Below, piece by piece: positions 1-9,367 of a DNA stretch of 64,000 nucleotides. Under the pieces are notes generated by a model, which did no database searches, had not been told where the DNA came from, and saw only the letters and a list, made by a program, of their open reading frames with translations. This DNA is from Planctomycetaceae bacterium (GTDB lineage Bacteria; Planctomycetota; Planctomycetia; Planctomycetales; Planctomycetaceae). Every line of letters begins with the position of its first letter. Within the stretch, counting starts at the first letter, position 1. A program made the position numbers and the translations under genes. The stretch spans positions 186,001-250,000 of the forward strand of contig JACKHO010000006.1 in assembly GCA_020638955.1 (NCBI GenBank). Direction: 5' to 3'.

Positions 1-375
1 CGCGTGAAGGAAGTCATCGACCGGTACCTCAACTCCTGCGGTGATGATTGTGGTTGCGGCACGCCGGGAACTGTGTCGCTGCAAATGCCAGCAGAGTCGA
101 GTGCGAAGCCGTCCAGCACTCCCGAACTTTCTCCACAGGAAATGGCGGTGGCGGTGGAGTTCTTTGCGAACGCCATGAACGAAACGCTCAGCCCGCAAGA
201 TGTGTTTCGCATTACCATTACCAACTTTCTCGACGCGTACACCTTCGACACCCGGCGGCTCATGAAGTGCTGCACACACCACATTCTGCCGAGCGGGCAC
301 GTCATTCCGTTCTGTGCGTACAACGTGCTGTACCGCAACGGACATTTGCCGCTGCCGGAACTGGTGAATAAATAA
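1..375 (+). CDS. C-terminal end of a radical SAM protein, tetraether-lipid-synthase-like (partial)
   Basis: The frame is open at the left edge of the window, so the start and the radical SAM core are missing; the GTG at base 4 is probably internal. What remains is about 124 codons. The tail carries the string CCTHHILPSGHVIPFCAYN, and an earlier cluster of Cys and Gly (CGDDCGCG). A C-terminal C-x2-H ... P-x-G-x-IPFCAYN pattern is what I remember from the Tes/MJ0619-type radical SAM family, which joins lipid tails into membrane-spanning lipids. The stop codon overlaps the start of the next gene by one base (TAATG), so the two are translationally coupled. That partner is an Lgt-like membrane protein, which fits a lipid role. 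The assignment is family-level inference from the tail only; another subfamily of cobalamin-independent radical SAM enzymes is possible. Confidence 0.55.
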   Translation, partial: RVKEVIDRYLNSCGDDCGCGTPGTVSLQMPAESSAKPSSTPELSPQEMAVAVEFFANAMNETLSPQDVFRITITNFLDAYTFDTRRLMKCCTHHILPSGHVIPFCAYNVLYRNGHLPLPELVNK

Positions 376-1088
376 TGCTGGCCCTCCCTCCGTGGAATTA
401 TTCGGCTCTCATGCTGCTGGCACTCGCGGTGTCGGCAGTGCTGTTTCGTGCCACGGGAAGAAAACTCAGCCTCACGCCGGCCCAATACGGTGCAATCATG
501 CTGGGAGCATTTTCGGGCAGTTTCATTGCAGCCCGGTTGCCCTACCTGTTCGATGATGTCTCCGCCCTCTGTTCCTGGCAGGGATGGGTTGGCAACGGTA
601 AGACTATTCTGTTCGGCCTCGTGGGCGGTTATCTGGGAGTTGAACTCGCGAAATGGTGTGCCGATGTCAAGGTCTCCACGGGCGATCGTTTCGCCGTCCC
701 GGTTGCCATTGGAATTGCCATTGGCCGGCTCGCCTGCTTCAACGGCGGCTGCTGTTTCGGTACAACGACATCACTGCCGTGGGGAGTCACCTTCGCCGAC
801 GGCATCCCGCGTCATCCGACTCAGGTGTACGAGTCGCTGTTCCATGTAGTTGCCGCCGCCCTGATGACCTACTGCCTGTGGCAAGGATGGTTCAAAGACC
901 GACTGATCCGGCTCTATTTTATCAGCTACGCAGGCTACCGCTTCCTGACCGAATTCATCAGACCCGAACCCCGCATCGCCTTCGGTCTGACCTGGTACCA
1001 GTTTATCGCCGCCGGTTTGATTGTACTGTTCATCGTTGTAGATCAAGTCCAAACGTCACGTACCACACCTGCGGCCACAGAGTCGTAG
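375..1088 (+). CDS. Lgt-like (prolipoprotein diacylglyceryl transferase family) membrane protein
   Basis: 237 residues with about six or seven hydrophobic segments, so an integral inner-membrane protein. Family signatures are visible: GRLACFNGGCCFG occupies the place of the Lgt GR-x-GNF-x-NGE motif, RHPTQVYES matches the conserved HPTQLYE box, and Y-x-RFLTEFIR near the C-terminus matches the last Lgt motif with its Arg and Glu. True Lgt moves diacylglycerol from phosphatidylglycerol to the lipobox Cys. This copy is shorter than typical Lgt (about 260-290 residues) and its central motif has a CC pair and lacks the usual E, so it may act on a different lipid substrate. It starts at an ATG overlapping the stop of the upstream radical SAM gene, which suggests a joint lipid-modifying function. 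A housekeeping lgt may exist elsewhere. Confidence 0.75.
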   Translation: MLALPPWNYSALMLLALAVSAVLFRATGRKLSLTPAQYGAIMLGAFSGSFIAARLPYLFDDVSALCSWQGWVGNGKTILFGLVGGYLGVELAKWCADVKVSTGDRFAVPVAIGIAIGRLACFNGGCCFGTTTSLPWGVTFADGIPRHPTQVYESLFHVVAAALMTYCLWQGWFKDRLIRLYFISYAGYRFLTEFIRPEPRIAFGLTWYQFIAAGLIVLFIVVDQVQTSRTTPAATES

Positions 1089-1322
1089 TAGTTTGTCTAT
1101 CGCGATTTGTCAGGGACTGGGAAGCCGAGTAGGCGTTCGCTGTACGGTGCACTTTTATCAAGTCGCCGTGTTCAATGCCGCGAGGATGGTTTCAAATCCG
1201 GCCCGTTTGCATCCAGTTCAGCAAGTTGCCCCGAGCGACACCGCCGTTACACGACAACCTGGTCACACGTGACTGCATGCAACCCCATCGCCTGGTGTTC
1301 GTCACTTGCTGTGAAAATTGAT

Positions 1323-2921
1323 TTAGAACGGCGGGAACTCGAAGTTTCGCCAAATCAAATTGGTGCTGGGGACTGCATAAGTTCGCGTGTCAATTCCAGC
1401 ACCGCCGTCGATGATGAAGGTGTCGAGAAACAGACTATTGGTGATTTGCACGTTGTCGTTCCCTTCGCCAGTGAGCATGTAGGAGGACATGGTCGTGTAG
1501 ACGTCATTCAGGCGAACGACATCATTGCCGATCCCTATTCCGATGCTTCCCGTATAAACAATGAGGTGCTCTGCGATGAGATGATCGATGTCCACAGAAG
1601 ACATTCCCCGGACACGTATTGTCCGCCCGTCGCCACGTGGGAGACGCCCCGAACTTACAACATGGTTTAAGGTCACCGTGTCGCCCGAAATTCGGGCCCA
1701 ACTGCCAAACACTCGCACTGAATCCAGCAGAACGGTGGATTCACTGCGGGCAGAGAGCATTTGGACGACATCCACACCGGGATACAGTCCGTTGTCATTG
1801 TTCGCAGCCAGAGCCCCTAATTGGATGCTGTCATCACGTGAGTTGCCAGAAACCCCCAGGTTTCGCAGCGCACGGGTCGACTCGATGGTCGCCTCGCCGA
1901 TGATGGCGGCATCATCAGTGAAAATTACATCGAAAATGTAGGGGGAGAACAGATCGCGTACGCCTCGATATGCCCCGGCGTCGCCGACAGTCACGGTATC
2001 GCTCACCACGATGGTGCGTCCCAAATGAGCGGTCGCAATGGCAACCGTTTCCGCGTCAATTCTGGCGTAACCTTCAGCCCAGACGTGTTCCAACTGAACG
2101 TCATCCTGGCCGGTATAGGTCTTCACTGTGAGTGAGTTGAGTTGGATGGTTCTTCCCGTCGGCAAGGTACTTTGTGATTGGGAAACGGTGCCAATAATGT
2201 GCACGTCGTGATCGGGATCGATATCGGGTACGAACAAATACTTTGAACTGAGCCAGACCCGGTCATCGCCAGATCCCGTATACACGGCCATATCGCCTGA
2301 GACCAGGAACGAATTGCCGTACACAAAATCGTCCCCTTCGCCGGTTGAAATCAGCAGGTTGTTGAAACCGGTGGGAGTTGTCCGGGGACCGGTCCCGCTG
2401 AGTTCGACCGTATCGTTTCCCGTCCCGGTCATCACTGACGTCTGCCCCGTGGCCCCAACGCGATACAGCACTACTTTGTCAGCTCCCCACCCCATGTCGA
2501 TCGACAGGTTGCTTACTCTTCCACTCACCATGCGCAAGGTGTCATCACCGCCACCAAGTTCAATGACGATATTGGTAGGGGTTTCGAATGACGTTCGCCC
2601 CTCAATGACAGTGCCATCCAACCCTTCGACTCTCCATCCGCTGACGACGGTCTCGATGATATAGTTTCCTACGAACACAAACTCGTCAGATGTCGCTTGA
2701 GCATTCCGTTCGATACCACCAGGGGGCGCCACGAGGTTTGTCGTAAGAACTGGCCCGCCCCCACCCATTGCTATCTCGGTCAGCTTGATGCTGTTCGCTG
2801 CGTCGTCTCCCCGAATGAACAGGGTGTCGCCGATGAGTTCGGTCTGGACTGTGCCCGAGAGCAACACACGTGATTCCATTGCCTCAATTGATTTTGAGAT
2901 TGAGCGGCGTCGACGGCCCAT
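1323..2921 (-). CDS. Secreted/surface protein with LEPR-XLL-like N-terminus and repetitive beta-rich body
   Basis: 532 residues. The N-terminus is basic (MGRRRRSISKSIEAMESRVLLSG). This matches the planctomycete LEPR-XLL type of leader, in which an E-x-R-x-LLSG motif precedes the mature secreted protein; here the first residues of the motif are MES instead of LEP. The body has recurring short units rich in G, D, N and T, such as ELGGGDDTLRM, TGTGNDTVELSG and TGEGNDNVQIT, which look like degenerate calcium-binding or beta-helix repeats. No catalytic motif is seen. A Shine-Dalgarno-like AAAGGG lies 7-10 bases before the ATG. It stands alone, with gene-poor DNA on both sides. Likely extracellular or cell-surface; the ligand is unknown. 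Confidence 0.7.
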   Translation of the reverse strand: MGRRRRSISKSIEAMESRVLLSGTVQTELIGDTLFIRGDDAANSIKLTEIAMGGGGPVLTTNLVAPPGGIERNAQATSDEFVFVGNYIIETVVSGWRVEGLDGTVIEGRTSFETPTNIVIELGGGDDTLRMVSGRVSNLSIDMGWGADKVVLYRVGATGQTSVMTGTGNDTVELSGTGPRTTPTGFNNLLISTGEGDDFVYGNSFLVSGDMAVYTGSGDDRVWLSSKYLFVPDIDPDHDVHIIGTVSQSQSTLPTGRTIQLNSLTVKTYTGQDDVQLEHVWAEGYARIDAETVAIATAHLGRTIVVSDTVTVGDAGAYRGVRDLFSPYIFDVIFTDDAAIIGEATIESTRALRNLGVSGNSRDDSIQLGALAANNDNGLYPGVDVVQMLSARSESTVLLDSVRVFGSWARISGDTVTLNHVVSSGRLPRGDGRTIRVRGMSSVDIDHLIAEHLIVYTGSIGIGIGNDVVRLNDVYTTMSSYMLTGEGNDNVQITNSLFLDTFIIDGGAGIDTRTYAVPSTNLIWRNFEFPPF

Positions 2922-3330
2922 GATTTATCCCTTTTGTAGATTTTGCGTATAATACTCGAACGTAAGACTATCCCGTCCTTACCACGGTGGTCAAGGCGTG
3001 ATGGGCCAAGCTATCAACAAGGAGCGGCGCAACCCCGAGTGTTCGGATTGAGTATGCCTGCATACAGTGACCCGATGCAAATCGGGTCGGAAACGCGTTC
3101 GCAACTGAATGGGCGACCCAAGGTTTTCCCATTCTATGAGCTGGCCAGCGACGGAACACGTTTTCAAATCCTTGAAGCCGTTTGCATCAAGGCATACTCA
3201 ATTAGAGTCCGGACTCGCTTTTTATTCCGTAGTTGAGAACTGACACAAAGAACACAAAAAATCGCAAAATGTAAGTCGAACAAGAAGCGGCAGAAGGGAG
3301 CTGGTAAGCAGCCGGTGGTACACCGTGTTG
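2922..3330. other. Intergenic region between surface protein and glnE
   Basis: 409 bases without a convincing gene. The right end follows the stop of glnE and the left end must hold the promoter of the minus-strand surface-protein gene. A plus-strand TATAAT at 2948-2953 has no good -35 element and no gene downstream. The short ORFs here lack ribosome sites and recognisable motifs. No strong hairpin with a T-tract was seen. Confidence 0.6.
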
Positions 3331-6300
3331 TTACCCCTCGGCGGGCGGATTCGCAGGATGTGTCGGCGGGATTTGTGTCAGCAGCTTTTCCGAAAGTTGC
3401 CGCACATTCGCCACGTGTGTTTCGATGTCGTGGCGGAATGTATTGATGTCGTGGTAGCCCAGGCGGCGACCCAGGAATTGAAATTGCTCCGAGTCGCTCG
3501 GCGGGATGTCCAGGTCGGTGGCATCGCCGCGGACCATGCGGAGGGCGTCGATGACACGCCTGAGGAATCGGTATGCATCACGCAGCGAAAGTCGCTCAGC
3601 GGCAGTAACGACTCCGCAGGCGGCCAACGCCTTGAGGGCCTCGCGGGTATTTGTACTCCTGAGGGTTTTGTCGCGGTGTCCGTATGTTATCTGCAATGCC
3701 TGCACCAGGTATTCGCAGTCAACCAGTCCACCGCGACTCAGTTTGACGTTGAACACATCGGGCTTCACGAGTTGGCGCAATTGGCGCTCGCGCATGGCCC
3801 GCATGGAGGAAACATCAAACGGCGTCCCGGTATAAAGAAAGGCGTTCCTTGCCATAACAATTTGGTCGCATAGTTCGTCCGGACCGTAAATCGGACGCAG
3901 TTTCACGAGGGCCTGCCTTTCGTACGGCCAAGCCTGACCGTCGATAGCGTAGTATTGAGTGAAGGTTTCCAGTGGGACTGCCAGTGTGCCCGCGCTGCCA
4001 TAGGGGCGCAGACGCAAATCGATTTCGAAAATCCGCCGCTTGCGCGAGTCGATGGTGCGACGAAACGTTTCGACGACCCGATTAAAGAACTCGCCGTTGT
4101 CGATCCGTTTTCTTCCATTGGTTCGACCGGTCCCTTCAAAGAGGAACAGCAATTCGATGTCCGAGGCGAAACCGAGTTCGAGACCGCCAAATTTTCCCAG
4201 AGCACAGATGGCCATTGGCGCCGGTTTGCCAGCGACCTTCGGCTCTCCGTATTTCGAGGCAACTTCGGCAAAGGCAATGTCATAGGCCCCTTCGACAATT
4301 GTCTCGGCCAAGTTGGCGAGTTCCCGCGAGAACATTCCGAATTGATGCTGTAATCCCAGCACGTGACGCAAATCGATGCGCAGGATTTCGCGATCCTTAA
4401 AGTCGTTCAGCACCCGCGCCTGTTCACCTGCAGGCACGGTGTCCAGTTCAGCTTTCAATTCTGCTGTGAGTTGCTCGCGAGACTTGGGCGTTTGCAGCAA
4501 ATCGACATCGGTGACGACGGGGAAGAGGTTCTTGTGTTGAATTCGTAAGAAGTCATCCCACAGAAATTCGCTTCCGCCGAGTAAGCGACTGAGGGCCTGA
4601 AGAACTTCCGAATTGTCCAGGCGTTCCAAATCGTTCGGCCAGTCGGGACGTTTGGAAAACTCTTCGAGCAACTCCCGAAACTGCGTGAGCGCCGCTGCAG
4701 GATTTGGGGCGAGTGGCAACGCATGGATAAAATGCTGGACGAGCACAATGGTCGCCCGCAGTTGTTTCAAATCATGACGCGAGGTGACCTTCTTCCCGTT
4801 CACGTCGACCACGCGCAGTTCATCCTGCACGCGCGTGCCGATGGTTGCCACTTTCAGTCCGGTGACAAACAATCCCAACGTCTCCAGTGCGTTCGCGAGC
4901 TCGTAAAGAAACCCAGGAGTGTCCGTACTTCGGATGCGCAGGACGGTCGCCGCGTCCTCGGAATACTCATCGATCTCAATGTCGACGGGGAGTGCCTCGC
5001 GCTGCGTCGACATTTCCACCGCCGCGTAAGCGACACGATTAACAAGTTCATTTCGCATCTCAGTGGAAAGTCCCGCACCGCCAGGTCGGAAATGCTGATA
5101 TAGTTCCTCTGCAAATTGAGCCTCAAACTTGTCATTGGAACTGGCTGAGACGCGACGAATTGTGAACTGTGCGATGAACTGTGCATTCTCCGTTGGAAAG
5201 TGGGATACCTGACCTCCGTCTGATTTGCCGCTTCGAATCGAAAACAGTCCCGACTCAATGCTCATGCCATTCGCGTAGAGCAAACCGCACAGCACCGACA
5301 GTGCCCCGGTGTGATAGTAGCCAGCAACAACCAGTTGCGAGTCATCACCCATGTCACTCGCGAATTTGAATTGCACGGAACCGGTTGCGGCCAGTCGTTC
5401 CAGAAGTCCAGTTGGTGAGAAATCCTCTGGCCATGTCGTGGAAGGCAGCGCTGCGTTGTGATCAACTTCACCTCCAACGCCGGGATGCTGTTCGGCTTCG
5501 ATTTCACCCCGTTCGGCTGCCTCACCGAGATGTCTAAGAAAAATTGTGCGGACTTCCCGTGTGTGACGGTTAAAGTGCTCGACGAAATAGGCGGCGTCCG
5601 GGAAGTCGAGGCGACGGGCCAAATAGTCCTGAGCACGCGGCGACTCCGGAATGGCATGCTCCTGACGGTTGTGCATTAATTGGAGCGCGTGCTCAACCGT
5701 ACGGAGGAAATAATAAGAGTCCGTCAGTCGTCGAAACTCGCCCGGGAGGAGAAACTCCGCCTCAGTCAGACGGGAGAGTGCCTCGAGCGTCGCGCCGCTT
5801 TGAAGTTGAGGATGCGACGGGCCATGCTGGAACTGCAGCCATTGCGTCAGGAATTCGATATCGCGAATTCCTCCGGGGCCACCCTTGACCTCGCCCCAGT
5901 TGCGTCCCTCCTGTTCCAACTTTCGTTCGATTTCCCGTTTCATTTCCCGGATGGAATGTCGCACTTCCTCGGACGCGACGGGTGTGACCGCTTCTCTCAA
6001 TTGCTGCAGGGCACTGTTTCCCAGTGCCAGATTTCCAGCAATGGGGCGAGCCTTCAGTAAGGCCTGTCGCTCCCAGTGCTGGGCGTGTTGTTTGTAGTAG
6101 TCGATATATCCCTCGACCGTCGTCACCAGTGGTCCGGACTTTCCCCACGGACGAAGCCGCATGTCGACGCGATACAAGAAGCCGTGGGCCGTGACATCGG
6201 ACAATACTCGGATGAGTTTTCTTGCCGCTCCCCAATACTTCTCCGATTCGTTTTTCGTCAGAAAAACCAAATCGATATCGGAGCTGTAATTGAGTTCTTC

Positions 6301-6987
6301 TCCTCCCAGTTTGCCAAAGGCCAGAACAACGAACTGGGAGCGATCCAGCCCGGCTTGTGTGAAAACATCTCTCAGGGCAAGCTCCACAATGGAATCGGCC
6401 AGCAATGAAAGCTGCAGGATGACGGTTTTGAAATCGAGGAGGCCAAACGTATCGCACGCGGCAATGCGAAGGAGTTCCCACTGTTGAAAACGGCGTAGTT
6501 CGTCGGGTCGTTCCGAGGCGTGTGCCGCCCAGGTGAGCCATTGGCTCCCCACCTCCAGGAAATCCTCGCGGCTCTTGAAGTCTGCCAGTTGGCGATGGTT
6601 GGTCAACTGTTCCAGGTACCGTGGATTGCGTAACAAGAGTTCCGTGAGGTACTGGCTCCCCACAAACAACCGGACCAGAATTTCAATTCCGCGCGGAAAC
6701 AGATTGAGAAAGCGAAAGAGTTCCAAACGATTTGGTACGACACTGACGTACCGTTCGAGGTTTGTTAGAGCGACTTCTGCATCTGCGGCTTCCAGGCAGG
6801 CGTACAGCAAGTTGGCCAGAATATCGGTGAGGGCTCGGACCTCGTCCTCGTTGCGACAGAGTGCCTGAAGACGGGTTCTGGCTCGCGTGACGTCAGCGAA
6901 TCCAATTTGCCCAAGTACGTCAGCCATCGCCGCATCGGACGGCGTGTTTGACGTCAGCAATTTCAGTGATTGTTCGGGAGTCAGCAA
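3331..6987 (-). CDS. glnE: Glutamine synthetase adenylyltransferase/deadenylase with inserted tandem ACT-like domains
   Basis: 1218 residues; E. coli GlnE is 946. GlnE attaches AMP to, and removes it from, glutamine synthetase. Both nucleotidyltransferase halves are present. The first has GKLGGEELNYSSDIDL at residues 225-240 and PGGIRDIEF near 371. The second has GKFGGLELGFASDIELLF at 931-948, DLRLRPYGSAG near 990 and RGGLVDCEYLVQ near 1085. Between them, about residues 550-755, lie two stretches resembling ACT domains (DDSQLVVAGYYHTGALSVLC and RSTDTPGFLYELANALETLG), as in the tail of GlnD. This insert explains the extra length. The annotated start is TTG; an in-frame ATG at residue 21 is an alternative, and neither has a strong ribosome site. 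No glnA, glnB or glnD gene is nearby. Confidence 0.93.
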   Translation of the reverse strand: MLTPEQSLKLLTSNTPSDAAMADVLGQIGFADVTRARTRLQALCRNEDEVRALTDILANLLYACLEAADAEVALTNLERYVSVVPNRLELFRFLNLFPRGIEILVRLFVGSQYLTELLLRNPRYLEQLTNHRQLADFKSREDFLEVGSQWLTWAAHASERPDELRRFQQWELLRIAACDTFGLLDFKTVILQLSLLADSIVELALRDVFTQAGLDRSQFVVLAFGKLGGEELNYSSDIDLVFLTKNESEKYWGAARKLIRVLSDVTAHGFLYRVDMRLRPWGKSGPLVTTVEGYIDYYKQHAQHWERQALLKARPIAGNLALGNSALQQLREAVTPVASEEVRHSIREMKREIERKLEQEGRNWGEVKGGPGGIRDIEFLTQWLQFQHGPSHPQLQSGATLEALSRLTEAEFLLPGEFRRLTDSYYFLRTVEHALQLMHNRQEHAIPESPRAQDYLARRLDFPDAAYFVEHFNRHTREVRTIFLRHLGEAAERGEIEAEQHPGVGGEVDHNAALPSTTWPEDFSPTGLLERLAATGSVQFKFASDMGDDSQLVVAGYYHTGALSVLCGLLYANGMSIESGLFSIRSGKSDGGQVSHFPTENAQFIAQFTIRRVSASSNDKFEAQFAEELYQHFRPGGAGLSTEMRNELVNRVAYAAVEMSTQREALPVDIEIDEYSEDAATVLRIRSTDTPGFLYELANALETLGLFVTGLKVATIGTRVQDELRVVDVNGKKVTSRHDLKQLRATIVLVQHFIHALPLAPNPAAALTQFRELLEEFSKRPDWPNDLERLDNSEVLQALSRLLGGSEFLWDDFLRIQHKNLFPVVTDVDLLQTPKSREQLTAELKAELDTVPAGEQARVLNDFKDREILRIDLRHVLGLQHQFGMFSRELANLAETIVEGAYDIAFAEVASKYGEPKVAGKPAPMAICALGKFGGLELGFASDIELLFLFEGTGRTNGRKRIDNGEFFNRVVETFRRTIDSRKRRIFEIDLRLRPYGSAGTLAVPLETFTQYYAIDGQAWPYERQALVKLRPIYGPDELCDQIVMARNAFLYTGTPFDVSSMRAMRERQLRQLVKPDVFNVKLSRGGLVDCEYLVQALQITYGHRDKTLRSTNTREALKALAACGVVTAAERLSLRDAYRFLRRVIDALRMVRGDATDLDIPPSDSEQFQFLGRRLGYHDINTFRHDIETHVANVRQLSEKLLTQIPPTHPANPPAEG

Positions 6988-7097
6988 AAGCTCAGGGGAC
7001 GGTGTAAGTGCGATGTTGTCTTGTCAGAGCACATCCGGAGTGCGGACGCGGGACCTCGTCGCAGTATATCCCCAGACAAATTCGAAGTACCAACGTG

Positions 7098-9041
7098 TCA
7101 GGCGTCGGCTAGTTCCAGGTAGGGATCGAGCCCGAGCCGCCGGTACTTTTTCGTCTGTTCCTTTTCGAACTTGAGCAACTTCTTGCGCTGCTTGGTGTGA
7201 AGCTTCTCCAAGCCACTTTGAATTCGTCGGAAGTAGTTCTCCCAGCTCGAACTCAATTCGCCGCTTTTGTCCGCCCACGCATTCTTGAGCAGCGAGGCCC
7301 GCTTGCTCGCCTCCAGAACACGGAACAGTTCGTCTTCCAGCGAAAGAAAGAATTGAAAGCTTCCGGGATCGCCTTGTCGGGCGGCGCGTCCCACGAGCTG
7401 TCGGTCGATGCGGCGAGAAGTGTGCATTTCGGTGGCGATGACGTGCAATCCCCCGGCTTCTCGCGTCTTCTTCTCCAACAGGATATCCGTACCACGACCA
7501 GCCATATTCGTCGCAATGGTCACTCGTCCCGACTCACCAGCATGCGAGACAATTTCCGCTTCAATGGCATCGAACCGGGCGTTGAGAATTGTATAGTCGA
7601 TGCCCCATTCCGTGAGTTGGGCGGCCAGCGATTCTGAGGCTTCAACGGACGGCGTACCAATGAGCACGGCCCGACCCTGTTGCACGAGCCGTTCAACATC
7701 TTTCACAATGGCCTGTCGCTTCGCTTCTTGATTCAGGAACACGCGGGTTGGTAATCCCTGACGCAGACAGGGCCGATTCGTCGGGATGACACTCACCTTC
7801 AGGTCGTACACATTCTTCAGTTCCGACTTTGCTTGATACGCCGTCCCCGTCATGCCGGCGAGATGTTCGTAGTAGCGGAACAGTGACTGAATCGTGATTT
7901 TTGCTGCGGACGATGTGACCTCCGTGACATCGAGCCGCTCCTTCGCTTCAACGGACTGGTGCTGTCCTTCCTGCCATTTCCGGCCTTCCATTTTGCGGCC
8001 GGTGCCTTCGTCGATAATGACAATTTCCCCGTCGCTGATGACGTAGTCCCGATCTCGCTCGAAGACGAGAGCGGCCATCAAAGCCATTTCCACGTGCTGA
8101 TAAATCCGTTCCGTGTCGATGGTGTCGATGATTGCCGGCTTGGCGAGCAACGTCACGTGGCGACAGCCTTCATCGGTGAGATCAACACGGCGTTTGTGAG
8201 GATCAAACAGGAAATCGATGTTATGTTTCAGGTGCCGAATCGCCCCAGCGCACCAGCGGTAGAGCTGCACCATGGCATCGCGGTTCTGCATCATGACGCC
8301 AATAATCAGAGGCGTGCGTCCTTCGTCGATGAGAATGCTGTCTGCTTCGTCGATGAGCGCAAAATAGTGCCCCCGCTGCACGGGAGCTTCACGTCCGGTT
8401 GATCCTTCGAAAATCGCCGGTTGCCGCTTCGCCTGATTCGCCGCCCCCCGTTTGAGTCGGTCACGGAGGAAGTCGAAGCCCATTTCGCTGGCGGTGCCGT
8501 AGGTGACGTCACAGGCGTAGGCGCGGCGACGGTCGTCATCTTCTTCGGCCAGGACATATTCGCTGGGGGGAGTGAACCCGGGTTCTTTCTGTTCTTTCTT
8601 GCCAATGACGCATCCGAGCGACATCCCCAGCATTTTGTAGACGGGCCACAGTTTGGCCGCATCGCGCGAGGCGAGATAATCGTTCGCCGTAATGACGTGG
8701 ACACCGAGCCCCATGGTGGCCCGTAGCGCCGCGGGCAAAATGGCCGTGATGGTTTTTCCTTCGCCGGTCTGCATTTCGGCAATGTGCCCTTCAAAGAGGG
8801 CAATGGCTCCCATGACCTGCACGGGAAAGTGCGTCATACCGAGCGTGCGTCGCGTGGCTTCGACCGCCAGTGCGTAGACTTTGGGCAGCAGATTCTGGAG
8901 CGGTTCGCCAGCCCGAGCTCGCCACGTTGCCTCCCGCATTTGGCGCTGCAGGTCTTCAATGGTGCAGACGTCGAGCTTCCTGACGTCATCCAGGATTTGA
9001 TTGGCCTGCCGACGCCATCTTGAAATGCGACTCCAAAACAT
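7098..9041 (-). CDS. Short SecA-like preprotein translocase ATPase paralogue
   Basis: 647 residues, against about 850-1000 for housekeeping SecA. The motor is complete: Walker A MQTGEGKT at 90-97, HVITANDYLASRD near 115-127, DEAD at 231-234 followed by DEGRTPLIIG, and the second RecA-like domain with TNMAGRGTDILL and GRAARQGDPGSFQF. The peptide-binding (PPXD-like) insertion after DEGRTPLIIG looks short. The protein ends about 70 residues after the last helicase motif, so the helical scaffold, helical wing and zinc-binding tail of SecA are largely missing. It is therefore unlikely to be the only SecA; an accessory or specialised export role is inferred. An AGGT ribosome site precedes the ATG. 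It lies upstream of glnE on the same strand with a gap of about 110 bases. Confidence 0.85.
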   Translation of the reverse strand: MFWSRISRWRRQANQILDDVRKLDVCTIEDLQRQMREATWRARAGEPLQNLLPKVYALAVEATRRTLGMTHFPVQVMGAIALFEGHIAEMQTGEGKTITAILPAALRATMGLGVHVITANDYLASRDAAKLWPVYKMLGMSLGCVIGKKEQKEPGFTPPSEYVLAEEDDDRRRAYACDVTYGTASEMGFDFLRDRLKRGAANQAKRQPAIFEGSTGREAPVQRGHYFALIDEADSILIDEGRTPLIIGVMMQNRDAMVQLYRWCAGAIRHLKHNIDFLFDPHKRRVDLTDEGCRHVTLLAKPAIIDTIDTERIYQHVEMALMAALVFERDRDYVISDGEIVIIDEGTGRKMEGRKWQEGQHQSVEAKERLDVTEVTSSAAKITIQSLFRYYEHLAGMTGTAYQAKSELKNVYDLKVSVIPTNRPCLRQGLPTRVFLNQEAKRQAIVKDVERLVQQGRAVLIGTPSVEASESLAAQLTEWGIDYTILNARFDAIEAEIVSHAGESGRVTIATNMAGRGTDILLEKKTREAGGLHVIATEMHTSRRIDRQLVGRAARQGDPGSFQFFLSLEDELFRVLEASKRASLLKNAWADKSGELSSSWENYFRRIQSGLEKLHTKQRKKLLKFEKEQTKKYRRLGLDPYLELADA

Positions 9042-9367
9042 GCGACGTACCTGCCGTTCGGCGACACCTGGACAAAGTGATTGGCGTGAAAAACTCCCTT
9101 ATACGACAGCTTTTATGCCAAATTGACAATTTGGACAACGCAAATTCGAGCTGCGGAGAGTCTCTGAGACACAATCGGCAATTTCAAATGGCAACTTGTT
9201 GCCGGAGAGTGGCGGGGAAACCGTTTCTCGCCAAATCTGAGAATTCGAACGCTCGGAAAGCCGAAACTGGAAGTTCGTTCTTTTCGTAATCATCGCGGGT
9301 GGCGATACTCTCGGACACAGACGGACATCACAGGCATTTCACACGGTATTCGACAAGGGATTGGAAC
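9042..9367. other. Divergent promoter region between secA-like gene and CoA-disulfide reductase gene
   Basis: 326 bases between two divergently transcribed genes. It must hold both promoters, but I see no sigma-70 or sigma-54 element good enough to place. ORFs here are short and without ribosome sites. The plus-strand gene could formally be extended to base 9299, but the ATG at 9368 begins the conserved FAD-binding motif and is preferred. Confidence 0.55.

Noticed and set aside
2948..2953. Perfect plus-strand TATAAT
   Set aside because: No -35 element at the right spacing and no plus-strand gene downstream.
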